Source of the DNA: DASUAS01 sp963750045
GTDB lineage: Bacteria; Actinomycetota; Acidimicrobiia; IMCC26256; DASPTH01
Direction: 5' to 3'
Length of the DNA stretch: 64,000 nt
Assembly: GCA_963750045.1 (NCBI GenBank)
Contig: CAVVPD010000009.1
Location: 62,001 to 126,000 of the forward strand
In this document: positions 36,750-44,996 of the stretch, piece by piece
How positions within the stretch are numbered: the first letter of the stretch is position 1
Layout of the letters: the number at the start of each line of letters is the position of its first letter
Position numbers and translations under genes: made by a program
The notes under the pieces: generated by a model
Database searches by the model: none
What the model was told of the DNA's origin: nothing
What the model saw: only the letters and a program-made list of their open reading frames with translations

Positions 36750-37942
36750 GCGGGGCGACGTTGCGAGAGCTCCAACCCGTTGTCGCGCATCGCGAGTCGT
36801 GACTCCTCGGGGGTGAACCCGAAGTTCTCGAGGTCCTTGATGTAGGCGGTGGGTTCGGCGAGTCCCTCGGCGTGGGGGTAGTCGGAGCCCATCAGCATGC
36901 GGTCCGCACCGAGCAGGTCGCGGAACGCCGCGAGCTCGTCCTCGTAGTACGGCGACACCCACACGTGGCGCTTGAACGTCTCGCGCGGGTCTTCCGGGTA
37001 CGCGTACGGGGTCTGCGAGTACGACTTCTTCAGCTTGTCGAAGAGGTGGAACACCCAGTCGGAGCCGGTCTCGATCGACGCCATGCGCAGGTTCGGGAAC
37101 CGCTGGAACAGGCCGTGCGCGAGCAGGTTGGCGAACCAGTCCTGCACCGCGCTCCACGACACGATCGACCGGAACGGGTTCTGGCGGAACGCTTCCATCT
37201 CGGCGCCCTCGCCCCAGTCGGCGAGGTAGCGCGAGTAGTAGGCGTTGCCGCCGTGCGCGGTGACGACCGCGCCGGCCTCGTTGAGGAGTCCCCACATCGG
37301 ATCGAACCGCGGGTCGGCCGGCGACAGCGGACCCGCGTGGGTGATCACGGGACCGGGCACGAGCACGAAGAACCGTGCGTCGCGCTCGAGCGCCCACTCG
37401 ACGGTCTTCACCACTTCGTCGGGGTCGACCATCGTGAGCACGGGCGCGCCGAAGATCCGCTCCTGGTAGGCAAAGCCCCAGTCGTCATCGAGCCAGCGGT
37501 TGAAGGCGCGGAACGCGGCGAGCAGCGCGGGTGGGTCGTCGAGCAGCGCCTGCTCCATGCCGACGCCGAGGGTGGGGAGGAAGATGGCGCCGCGCATGCC
37601 CTGCTCGTCCATGAGCCGCAGCCGGGCGTCGCGGTCGAGGTACTCGGGGTGCTCGCTCAGCGGGTCGAGGTCGCCGAAGAGCTCGCGGACGCCCGCACCC
37701 TTGGGGTTGCGGCCCCGGAAGTACTCGTCGAGCGCGCCCGGCTTCGAGATCGGGTCCCAGGTGGGGTTCGGGATGAAACGGTTGACCTTGCCGCCGACGA
37801 GCAGGCGCTGCTTGCCGTCGATCTCGGCCCACTGCATCGTGCGCTTGGCCATCCCGGGCTCGGCGTAGCGGGTGAAGGCGTCGGTCGCCTCGTAGTAGTG
37901 GTTGTCGCAGTCGAACACTTCGAAGTCGACGTTGCTGGTCAC
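36746..37942 (-). CDS. Amidohydrolase 2 family protein
   Basis: A 398-residue metal-dependent hydrolase of the PF04909 type. The start FEVFDCDNHYYEATDAF carries the first metal-site residues (D-x-D-N-H). VVTAHGGNAYYSRY supplies the next histidine and LMGSDYPHAEG the final aspartate. An RBS GGAGGGGG lies 6 nt before GTG 37942, which decides the start. Family members decarboxylate or hydrolyse aromatic or side-chain acids; the substrate is unknown. The stop overlaps the ligase start. It is divergent from the SDR gene. Confidence 0.88.
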   Translation of the reverse strand: MTSNVDFEVFDCDNHYYEATDAFTRYAEPGMAKRTMQWAEIDGKQRLLVGGKVNRFIPNPTWDPISKPGALDEYFRGRNPKGAGVRELFGDLDPLSEHPEYLDRDARLRLMDEQGMRGAIFLPTLGVGMEQALLDDPPALLAAFRAFNRWLDDDWGFAYQERIFGAPVLTMVDPDEVVKTVEWALERDARFFVLVPGPVITHAGPLSPADPRFDPMWGLLNEAGAVVTAHGGNAYYSRYLADWGEGAEMEAFRQNPFRSIVSWSAVQDWFANLLAHGLFQRFPNLRMASIETGSDWVFHLFDKLKKSYSQTPYAYPEDPRETFKRHVWVSPYYEDELAAFRDLLGADRMLMGSDYPHAEGLAEPTAYIKDLENFGFTPEESRLAMRDNGLELSQRRPA

Positions 37943-38058
37943 GGATCCCCCTCCGAACGCAGGCACGATCAGGGTCCAAGTGTACGCGGCGCTGCAGGAA
38001 TCGTCTCCGGCGCGCCATACTGCGGGTTCGCAACTGCACCGGCCCGAGCGGAGGAACC

Positions 38059-38874
38059 ATGGCCCCTGACCCCTACCACTACGACGGCAAGACGGTCGTC
38101 GTCACCGGCGGCGCGACCGGGGTCGGCGCCGCTCTCATCGAGCTGCTCGCCGAGCTCGGCGCCGCCTCGGTGACCGTGCTCGACGTGAAGGAGCCGAGCG
38201 GGCCCCACGACCGGTTCCTCCCGACCGATCTCTCCGACCCGGCCGCGGTTGACGCTGCGCTCGCGGCCATCGACGGCCCGGTCGACGTGCTGTTCAACAA
38301 CGCGGGCGTGGCCGACACGCTGCCGTCGGAGACCGTCTTCGCGGTGAACTTCCTCGCGCTGCGCACGCTGTCCGAAGGGCTGCTCCCGCAGATCAACCCC
38401 GGTGGCGCCATCGTCAACACGGCGTCCATCGCCGGCGGCCAGTGGACGACCCGCCTGGCCGAGATCACCGAGCTGATCGGCATCGCCGACTGGCGCGATG
38501 CCGCCGAGTGGTACGCGGCGCAGAGCTTCGAGATCGACACCTACTCGTTCACCAAGGAGTGCGTGCAGGTGTACACGATGCACTCGTCGCATCAGACGCT
38601 CGCGAGCAGTGTGCGCACCAACAGCGTGTGCCCGGCGCCCATCGACACGCCGTTGCTGCCCGACTTCCGCAAGACCATGACCGACCAGATGATGGACTTC
38701 GCCATCGACAACGCGGGCGGTCGGTTGGTGACGCCACGCGAGGTCGCGCTCGCGCTCGGCTTCCTCGGGAGCGACGCGGGCGTGTTCGTGAACGGGGTGA
38801 ACCTCAACGTGGACAACGGGTTCACCGCGTCGATGGTCACCGGGCAGATCGACTTCTCGACCCTGGCCGGCTGA
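38059..38874 (+). CDS. Short-chain dehydrogenase/reductase
   Basis: A 271-residue SDR. The cofactor motif is VVVTGGATGVGAALIELL, then LFNNAGVADTLP, the catalytic serine region VNTASIAGGQW, and the catalytic Tyr/Lys in IDTYSFTKECVQV. A specificity-loop insertion (residues about 130-165, ITELIGIADWRDAAEWYAAQ) resembles coniferyl-alcohol/hydroxysteroid dehydrogenase-like members. A good GGAGGAACC ribosome site precedes ATG 38059. It starts an operon with the cytochrome P450 11 nt downstream. Confidence 0.88.
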   Translation: MAPDPYHYDGKTVVVTGGATGVGAALIELLAELGAASVTVLDVKEPSGPHDRFLPTDLSDPAAVDAALAAIDGPVDVLFNNAGVADTLPSETVFAVNFLALRTLSEGLLPQINPGGAIVNTASIAGGQWTTRLAEITELIGIADWRDAAEWYAAQSFEIDTYSFTKECVQVYTMHSSHQTLASSVRTNSVCPAPIDTPLLPDFRKTMTDQMMDFAIDNAGGRLVTPREVALALGFLGSDAGVFVNGVNLNVDNGFTASMVTGQIDFSTLAG

Positions 38875-38885
38875 GGGAGGCGCGC

Positions 38886-40091
38886 GTGCCGAATCATCCC
38901 GTCCGCGACGACCTGGACCTGCTCGACGGCGCGTGGTACTCGTGTGAGCCGCACGACGACTGGACCTGGATGCGCGCGAACGCGCCCGTCTACTACGACG
39001 CCAAGAGCGACGTCTGGGCCATCACGAAGTACGACGACGTGCTCGCGATCGAGAAGGACGCCAGGCGCTTCTCGAGCTACGGCGGCCCGCGGCCCCACGG
39101 CATGCCGTTGCCGATGATGATCAGCATGGACAACCCGGAGCACCAGCGCCGTCGCTCGCTCGTGTACCACGGGTTCACGCCCAAGCGCGTCGCCGAGCAC
39201 GAGGCCCGGATCCGCGCGATCTGCGACGAGATCGTCGACCGGGTGTGCGAGCGGGGCGAGTGCGACTTCGTGTGGGACATCGCCGCGCCGTTGCCCCTCC
39301 TGTTGATCGCCGACATGCTGGGCTTCGAGCCGAGCGCCTACGACGACCTGCTCAAGTGGTCGGACGATCTCATCCGGGCCACCACGGCAGAACCCGAGCC
39401 GGAGATCGCGCAGGCGTCGATGGAGGCCAGCCTCGGGTTCCGCGAGCTCCAGCTCGGCGTGATCGCCGACCGCCGCTCCAAGCCCCGGCAGTCGGATCTC
39501 ATCAGCCTGCTGTGCCACTCCGAGGTCAACGGGGAACGTCTCGACGACGAGTCGATCGTGCAGGAGACGCTGCTCATCCTCATCGGCGGAGACGAGACCA
39601 CCCGCCACGTCATCACGTGCGGTCAGCTCGCGCTGTTCGACCACCCCGACCAGCGCGACATCATGCGCGACGAGCCCGGCGCGCTGCTGAGCGGCGTCGA
39701 GGAGATGCTCCGCTGGGTGTCGCCGATCAAGAACATGTCGCGCACGGTGGTGCGCGACGTCGAGCTCCGAGGTGAGACGCTCCACGCCGGCGACCAGCTG
39801 ATCCTGATGTACCCGTCGGCCAACCGCGACGACGACGAGTTCCCGGACCCGTTCACCTTCGACGTGCGCCGCGACCCGAACCACCACATCGCGTTCGGGT
39901 TCGGGCCGCACTACTGCCTGGGGCAGGCGTTGGCGCGCCTCGAGCTCAACGTGATGTTCGACGTGCTCTTCCGCCGGCTCCCCGACCTCGAGCTGGCGAC
40001 CACCGACCCGCTGCCGTACCGCGAGTCGAACTTCATCGTCGGCCCCGAGGCCATGCCGGTGCAGTTCACCCCCACCGAGGCCGCGCGCTGA
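38886..40091 (+). CDS. Cytochrome P450
   Basis: A 401-residue soluble P450. The I-helix oxygen-activation motif is LILIGGDETTRHVIT, the ExxR motif is in SGVEEMLRW, and the heme cysteine is in FGFGPHYCLGQALARLELNV. The sequence DNPEHQRRRSLVYHGFTPKRV and the GTG start at 38886 are normal for bacterial P450s. It likely hydroxylates a hydrophobic substrate such as a sterol, terpene or fatty acid. Redox partners are not encoded nearby. Its stop is followed by the YkgJ-type gene. Confidence 0.9.
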   Translation: MPNHPVRDDLDLLDGAWYSCEPHDDWTWMRANAPVYYDAKSDVWAITKYDDVLAIEKDARRFSSYGGPRPHGMPLPMMISMDNPEHQRRRSLVYHGFTPKRVAEHEARIRAICDEIVDRVCERGECDFVWDIAAPLPLLLIADMLGFEPSAYDDLLKWSDDLIRATTAEPEPEIAQASMEASLGFRELQLGVIADRRSKPRQSDLISLLCHSEVNGERLDDESIVQETLLILIGGDETTRHVITCGQLALFDHPDQRDIMRDEPGALLSGVEEMLRWVSPIKNMSRTVVRDVELRGETLHAGDQLILMYPSANRDDDEFPDPFTFDVRRDPNHHIAFGFGPHYCLGQALARLELNVMFDVLFRRLPDLELATTDPLPYRESNFIVGPEAMPVQFTPTEAAR

Positions 40092-40105
40092 ACCAGCGCG
40101 ACGAG

Positions 40106-40615
40106 TTGGCGGCCGGCGACTTCTCGTCCTGGCTCCGCGACATGCAGGGCGCGCTGCGGGGCGAACGCGACTCGGTCGTCCCCTGTGGTGACTGCACCGC
40201 GTGCTGCACCGCGTCGCAGTTCGTCCACGTGGGGCCCGACGAGCACGACGCGCTCACGCACATTCCGCCGGCCCTGTTGTTCCCCGCACCCGGGCTGCCG
40301 CGCGGGCACGTGCTCCTGGGGTACGACGAACGTGGGCACTGCCCGATGCTGGTCGACGGCGCGTGTTCGATCTACGAGCACCGTCCCCGCGTGTGCCGCA
40401 CCTATGACTGCCGGGTCTTTCCTGCGACCGGGCTCGTCCCCGATGACAAGCCCTTGATCACGCAGCGAGCGCGGCGGTGGCGGTTCAGCCATCCGAGCGG
40501 TGAGGACCGCCGGCGGCATGACGCGGTGCGGGCGGAGGCCACGCTCCTGCTCCGCGCGCACCCCGACGCCACGCCGACCGCGCTGGCGGTGGCGGCCGTG
40601 GAGCTCTCGGAATGA
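40106..40615 (+). CDS. YkgJ family cysteine-cluster protein
   Basis: A 169-residue protein with the zinc/iron-chelating CxxCxxCC motif (PCGDCTACCTASQFVHVG), then CPMLVDGACSIYEHRPRVCRTYDCR, the full conserved set of the CxxCxxCC-type family. The function is unknown; metal or Fe-S binding is expected. A TTG start at 40106 is chosen; an upstream CTG overlapping the P450 stop is possible. It lies 15 nt after the P450. Confidence 0.82.
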   Translation: MAAGDFSSWLRDMQGALRGERDSVVPCGDCTACCTASQFVHVGPDEHDALTHIPPALLFPAPGLPRGHVLLGYDERGHCPMLVDGACSIYEHRPRVCRTYDCRVFPATGLVPDDKPLITQRARRWRFSHPSGEDRRRHDAVRAEATLLLRAHPDATPTALAVAAVELSE

Positions 40616-40674
40616 GGTGGACCGTGCACCCGCTGTCGACAAGGGCGCCAGGAGGCCGTACTCGCACTCGACTC

Positions 40675-40773
40675 GGGCCAGGCACCCCTGCGGCACACGA
40701 GAGGGCCCGCTGAGAGCTGCTTCCTTCCGGACCTGACTCGATTCACAGGATCCCGTTGCGCAGGACCCGACCC
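40675..40773 (-). ncRNA. ffs: Signal recognition particle RNA (small bacterial type)
   Basis: The minus strand carries the hallmark AGTCAGGTCCGGAAGGAAGCAGC, here cited as GTCAGGTCCGGAAGGAAGCA, the conserved SRP54-binding internal loop and tetraloop (GGAA) hairpin. Flanking arms CCTGCG and CGCAGG pair to close the hairpin, giving about 99 nt. The exact ends are inferred from pairing. The remaining bases 40616-40674 and 40774-40930 hold no gene; a -10-like TAGCAT (40915-40920) precedes the tRNA-Ser(GGA). Confidence 0.88.
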
Positions 40774-40930
40774 TCAACGCTTCGTACGAGCCGTACCTCA
40801 CGGCGGCCCGAGCCTCGAACGGGAATTCAGCCCCCCAGACGTGGGTTTGGGGTACAGGGCACCACGAGCTCCCCGCCTAGCACGGTCCGTCTCGGAGGCT
40901 ACACGCCAGCCGGGTAGCATCGACCGCCCT

Positions 40931-41018
40931 GGAGGGGTGCGAGAGCGGCCGAATCGGCACGCTTGGAAAGCGTGTGTGGGGCAACTCACCGTGGGTTCGA
41001 ATCCCACTCCCTCCGCCA
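40931..41018 (+). tRNA. tRNA-Ser (anticodon GGA)
   Basis: An 88-nt class II tRNA. The acceptor stem is GGAGGGG with TCCCTCC, then the discriminator G and an encoded CCA. The anticodon stem CACGC/GCGTG encloses TTGGAAA, so the anticodon is GGA, reading UCC/UCU. The D arm matches the tRNA-Ser(CGA) closely. A long variable arm and a T arm (GGGTTCGAATCCC) are present. Confidence 0.95.
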
Positions 41019-41032
41019 AACCGCGGTCCGAG

Positions 41033-42471
41033 TCATCGTTGCGGGGTCGTGGTCCCAGCGGTGGCAGCCGCCGCCGCCACCGTCGTGGGCGCATAGCCGA
41101 CTTTGGTGACCGTCACCTCGCGCTTCACCGGTGATGTCGAAGCCCTCCCCGCGCGGTTGGTCGTGAGCTTCGTGTTCCTTCCGATGTCGATCTTGGCTCC
41201 ACGTACCGCTCGACCGGTGTCCGTCACCGTGTAGACGACCTTCTTCTTCGTCGTCTTCACATCGACACGGAGACCGGGAAGGACCGAGGCGTGCCAGGTC
41301 GCGAGCTCGCGGCCGACGCTGACCGCCGCGAACACATCGATCTCGTCCTCGACGGCATCCGCGGTGAGCCTCCACACGATCGTCGCGCCGGTCGGGGGCG
41401 CGAACACCGAAGGTGCGCCCACGCTCGTTGCCGACGTGTCCGTGCGGGCCGCGTACAGCCGGCCAGCCGCCGCGTCCTCCCACACCACCCAGATCCGCCC
41501 GTCGGGTCCCGGGGACGCGGTGACCGCCTCGATGTCCTCACCCGTAGCCACCACCATGGGCGTGGACGAGCCGACCTTCCACAAGAGCACGCTCGAGCAC
41601 GTCGGGTAGCCGCTGCAGTACGCGACATAGACGCCGCCGCCCGCACGTTCGACGATCGGCGTGCGCTGCGACGGCGTGACCGCCATGCCGTCAGGAGTCG
41701 CCGAGTCCGGGCTCGCCGGCTGGTGCCCACGGCGGGCTCGACGGCCTGGACGTAGGTACCGGTCTCACCCTCGACATTCGAGAACCACCCGACGGTACCC
41801 GTACCGTCGGGTTCGAAGACGAGGTTCGGGTTGTACGCGCAGCACTTCGTGCCGGGCAAGAGGTCGCGGTCGGGATCCGCGGGGTTGACACCCGCGTGGT
41901 AGCCCAGCACGAACGAGTACGCGTAGGTGAACGCCGGCGTGTCGTCGGGGTTCACCGCCGCGCCGACGCCCTCGGGGATCGCGCTCGTCGTCGACGACAC
42001 GCGCCCGGGACTCGTCGTCCAGGTCTCGCCGTCGGAGGGCGCGGTGGCGCTCTGGACGCCGTCCCTCGACGCGGTCGATCCGGTGAGCGCGGCGAAGAGC
42101 ACGCGGAGCGTGCCGTCGTTCTGCACCACGACAGCAGGGTTGCCGACCGATGCCCAACCGCCCGACGCCACGCTCGTCGCGCCCACCGACCCGGTCGCGC
42201 TCACGGGGGTGTGGCGGATCTCCTCCTGGTTCGGGCCGACCCGCTTGCGCCACAGGACGTGCAGGGAACCGTCCTCGGTTCGCGCGACTCCGACCTCGTC
42301 GATGTTGCGGCCGTCGACGTCGGTGACCCGCGTCCACGTGACCGCGTCGGGATCGGCGGCGTCGGCGACACCCGTCGGAACGAGCGCGATGCCGGCGAGC
42401 AGCGCCACGAACAGAGCCGCGAGCATCGGCCTCGCCACCGAGCCACTGTTGCACCCGCGCGTCGGTCGCAT
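41033..42471 (-). CDS. Secreted propeller-like protein of unknown function, one frameshift
   Basis: A signal peptide (MLAALFVALLAGIALVPTG, cleaved near VADAAD) leads to repeated blades such as VGVARTEDGSLHVLWRK, GNPAVVVQNDGTLRVLFAAL and RIWVVWEDAAAGRLYAARTD, in the style of BNR/sialidase propellers. The C-terminus (RAVRGAKIDIGRNTKLTTNRAG) is an Ig-like domain resembling adhesins. The frame changes near 41725, which a single missing base explains. The start is ATG 42471, with a 15-residue extension before the hydrophobic core; later starts at 42438 or 42426 are possible. No sialidase catalytic residues are recognised. Confidence 0.7.
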
Positions 42472-42626
42472 TCCTTTCGCCCCCCCGAACCCCAGGGACT
42501 CCGCGGACCGCGGACAGAGAGTATCCGCTCGTCCGGGTGCACTCGACGGCCTGCAGGCGCTTGCTCGGAGACGGGGTCCGCGACAGCATGAGGTGCCGGT
42601 TCGTGCAAGCTCGGGAAGGGCGCGGG

Positions 42627-43487
42627 ATGAAGAAGCGCGAGGAAGACTTCGAGGCCTCCATCGAGCGCGAGAAGCGCGACGGCAAGGCGTGGCAGGAGCG
42701 TGAGATGCGCATGGCCCAGGAAGCCGCGCAGACCGAGGGGGGGATGAAGGATCTCACCGCGAAGCTGGCGGCGGAGGCCATCACGGGTCAGGACGCGGCC
42801 GAGATCCTGGGCGACCCCGCGTTCGCTCCCCCGTCGCCGAGCATCCTCGATCAGCCCCTCCTGGTGATCTTCCAGGAACCGAAGATGGTCGAAGTCTCGG
42901 ACCGCTACCACTATGCGCTCGCCGACGGCACGGAGCTCGCGGTCGGCGAGCAGGTCAACCAGGGATCGACCCGCAAGCTCCTGCGCATGTCGACGAGCCT
43001 CGACTCGATGATGAAGTCCGTCGTCGAGGTGACCCAGGACGGAGCGAAGGTCTTCGCGATGGAGCGCAAGGGGACCCTCGGCAAGAACACGATGGTCATC
43101 ACCGACGCCGCGGGCGCCGAGCTCGGCGAGGTCAAGCAGACCAAGAAGGGACCGCGGCGAGCTCGCTTCGCACTGCGCTCCGGCGGTCAGGACCTGGCGA
43201 CGATGGAGACGGGCCGACTCGGCGAGGGCCAGGGCTTCGACATCGTCGACCCGCAGGGCGAGCTGGTGGCCATCGTGCGCCGGCTCTACCAGGGCGTCGT
43301 CAAGAGCGTGAGCACCAGCATGCTCTCGTCGCCTGACAACTACGCGCTGCGGCTCGCGAGGCAGCTCACCGATCCCCTCCGCACGCTCGTGATCGCGACG
43401 CCGATGTCGGTCGACTCCGCTATCAACCAACGAAACGATGGCGTCGGCCTCGAGGACGTGAAGGGCATCTTGCGGAAGTTCACCTGA
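42627..43487 (+). CDS. LURP-one/tubby-like (scramblase-fold) protein
   Basis: A 286-residue cytoplasmic protein. A charged helical N-terminus (MKKREEDFEASIEREKRDGK, about residues 1-60) leads to a LURP-one-related beta-barrel: LLVIFQEPKMVEVSDRYHY, FAMERKGTLGKNTMVITD, and the closing VRRLYQGVVKSVSTS. The family binds membrane lipids in some members; the bacterial role is unknown. ATG 42627 follows GGAAGGGCGCGGG. It is divergent from the propeller gene by 155 nt with no other coding sequence. Confidence 0.75.
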   Translation: MKKREEDFEASIEREKRDGKAWQEREMRMAQEAAQTEGGMKDLTAKLAAEAITGQDAAEILGDPAFAPPSPSILDQPLLVIFQEPKMVEVSDRYHYALADGTELAVGEQVNQGSTRKLLRMSTSLDSMMKSVVEVTQDGAKVFAMERKGTLGKNTMVITDAAGAELGEVKQTKKGPRRARFALRSGGQDLATMETGRLGEGQGFDIVDPQGELVAIVRRLYQGVVKSVSTSMLSSPDNYALRLARQLTDPLRTLVIATPMSVDSAINQRNDGVGLEDVKGILRKFT

Positions 43488-43526
43488 GGCGAGATCCTCT
43501 CGGCGTCGATCCGTTCGTCGATCGTT

Positions 43527-44717
43527 CTAGAGATCGGGAAGCCGATCGGGCACGTCCAGGCGGTAGAGCCGCTTGCAGTTGTCGTGCAGCATCTTCTTGA
43601 CCTCGGTCTTCGGGAGCCCCCGGAAGTTGCGCTCGATGGTGATGCGGCTGTTCGGCCAGTCGGTGCCGGTGTGCGGGTAGTCGCTCGACCACATCAGCTG
43701 GTCGACGTTGAGGCGGTGGCGCAGGTCCATCCCGACGGTGTCGATCATGAACGTCGCCCAGAAATTGCGGTGGAAGATGCGGCTGGGTGTGACCCGCATG
43801 CCGTCACCGTTCGTGAAGAACCGGTAGCGGAAGAACATGTCGTCGACCTGCTCGAGCAGCGTCGGGATCCAGCCGATGTTCGACTCGACGAGCAGGAGCT
43901 GCACGTCGCTGAAGCGCTCGAACACGCCGGAGAACAGCAGCTTGCACACCACGGGGAGGGTGTTCGCGCCCGACTTGGTCGCGCCGGCCGCGCCCATGAA
44001 CTGCGGGGTGCTCATGTTCGTCGGGCCGGTCTTCGACACGCCGGTGGTGGGGAGGAAGCTGCCGATGTGCACCGCCACCGGCGTGCCGGTCTCCTGGGCG
44101 AAGGCCCAGAACCGGTCGTCCTCGGACGCCGGGTCGAGGCTGCCGTTCGGGAACGCGGAGATGACGACGCCCCGGTGGCCGAGCGCGAGCGAGCGCTCCA
44201 TCTCGGCGATGGTGTCGTCGGTGCCGGTCGTCGGCAGGATCGCCTGACCGATCAGCCGGCCGTCGGAACCGTCGCAGAACTCGGCCAGCCAGTCGTTGTA
44301 GGCGCGCACGCACGCGACCTGGAGCTCGGGTTCGGAGCCGTAGATCTTGGCGCCGAGCAACGTGACGCTCGGGTACAGCACCTGCAGGTGGATGCCGTCG
44401 ATGTCCATGTCGGCGAGCCGGGCCTTGGTGTCGAAGCTGCCCGGGCGCATCTCGTCGTAGCGGCCGCCGACCGGCGCGAAGTCGAGGTAGCCGAGCCCGG
44501 CGGTGGCGGTGAGGCCGACGGGGCGGACGCTCTCGCCGTCGTTGAACGACCAGAAGTCGCCTTCGTCGCGGTGCACCAGCGTCGGGGCCCGGTCCCTGAA
44601 CTTCGCCGGGACCCGCCCGGCCCAGGTGTCGGGGGGCTCGTTGACGTGCGCGTCGCAGTCGAGGATCGGGTAGGCGATGGAGCGGTGGTCGTAGAACAGG
44701 TCGGTGTTCGGTGTCAT
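43527..44717 (-). CDS. Amidohydrolase 2 family protein
   Basis: A 396-residue enzyme. The metal site begins YPILDCDAHVNEPPDTWA, with the histidine in VAVHIGSFLPTTGV and the final aspartate in LMWSSDYPHTGTDWPNS. It matches the decarboxylase/hydrolase group PF04909 and resembles, but is not a copy of, the protein at 36.7 kb. ATG 44717 is the only start before an antisense-like extension. The gene stands alone. The substrate is unknown; aromatic or isoprenoid acid metabolism is plausible. Confidence 0.88.
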   Translation of the reverse strand: MTPNTDLFYDHRSIAYPILDCDAHVNEPPDTWAGRVPAKFRDRAPTLVHRDEGDFWSFNDGESVRPVGLTATAGLGYLDFAPVGGRYDEMRPGSFDTKARLADMDIDGIHLQVLYPSVTLLGAKIYGSEPELQVACVRAYNDWLAEFCDGSDGRLIGQAILPTTGTDDTIAEMERSLALGHRGVVISAFPNGSLDPASEDDRFWAFAQETGTPVAVHIGSFLPTTGVSKTGPTNMSTPQFMGAAGATKSGANTLPVVCKLLFSGVFERFSDVQLLLVESNIGWIPTLLEQVDDMFFRYRFFTNGDGMRVTPSRIFHRNFWATFMIDTVGMDLRHRLNVDQLMWSSDYPHTGTDWPNSRITIERNFRGLPKTEVKKMLHDNCKRLYRLDVPDRLPDL

Positions 44718-44780
44718 GCCCGCCACGGTGGCACGCGGGGGCGCCGCGCACAATTGGGGTGACCGGACCAGACTGCAACC

Positions 44781-44996
44781 ATGGCGGTCACGATCTACGG
44801 CGTCTGCGCGGTCACCTTCATGATGGTGATGTACGCACTGGAAGGGCGCGGGCGGCGGTTCGTCCTGCTGTTCGCTCTCGGCTGCGTGCTCTCGAGCGTC
44901 TACGGCTTCCTCTCGGGCGCCTGGCCCTTCGGCGTGGTGGAGCTCATCTGGTCGGCCGTCGCCGTTCGCCGCTACCGCGAGCTCGCACCCGTCTAG
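44781..44996 (+). CDS. Small two-helix membrane protein of unknown function
   Basis: A 71-residue protein, with hydrophobic segments at about residues 4-20 (YGVCAVTFMMVMYALEG) and 26-57 (FVLLFALGCVLSSVYGFLSGA). It ends with RRYRELAPV. ATG 44781 is divergent from the amidohydrolase; the stop converges with, and overlaps by 4 nt, the MMPL stop. No motif points to a function. It could be a cytochrome- or transporter-associated small protein, which is a guess. Confidence 0.65.
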   Translation: MAVTIYGVCAVTFMMVMYALEGRGRRFVLLFALGCVLSSVYGFLSGAWPFGVVELIWSAVAVRRYRELAPV

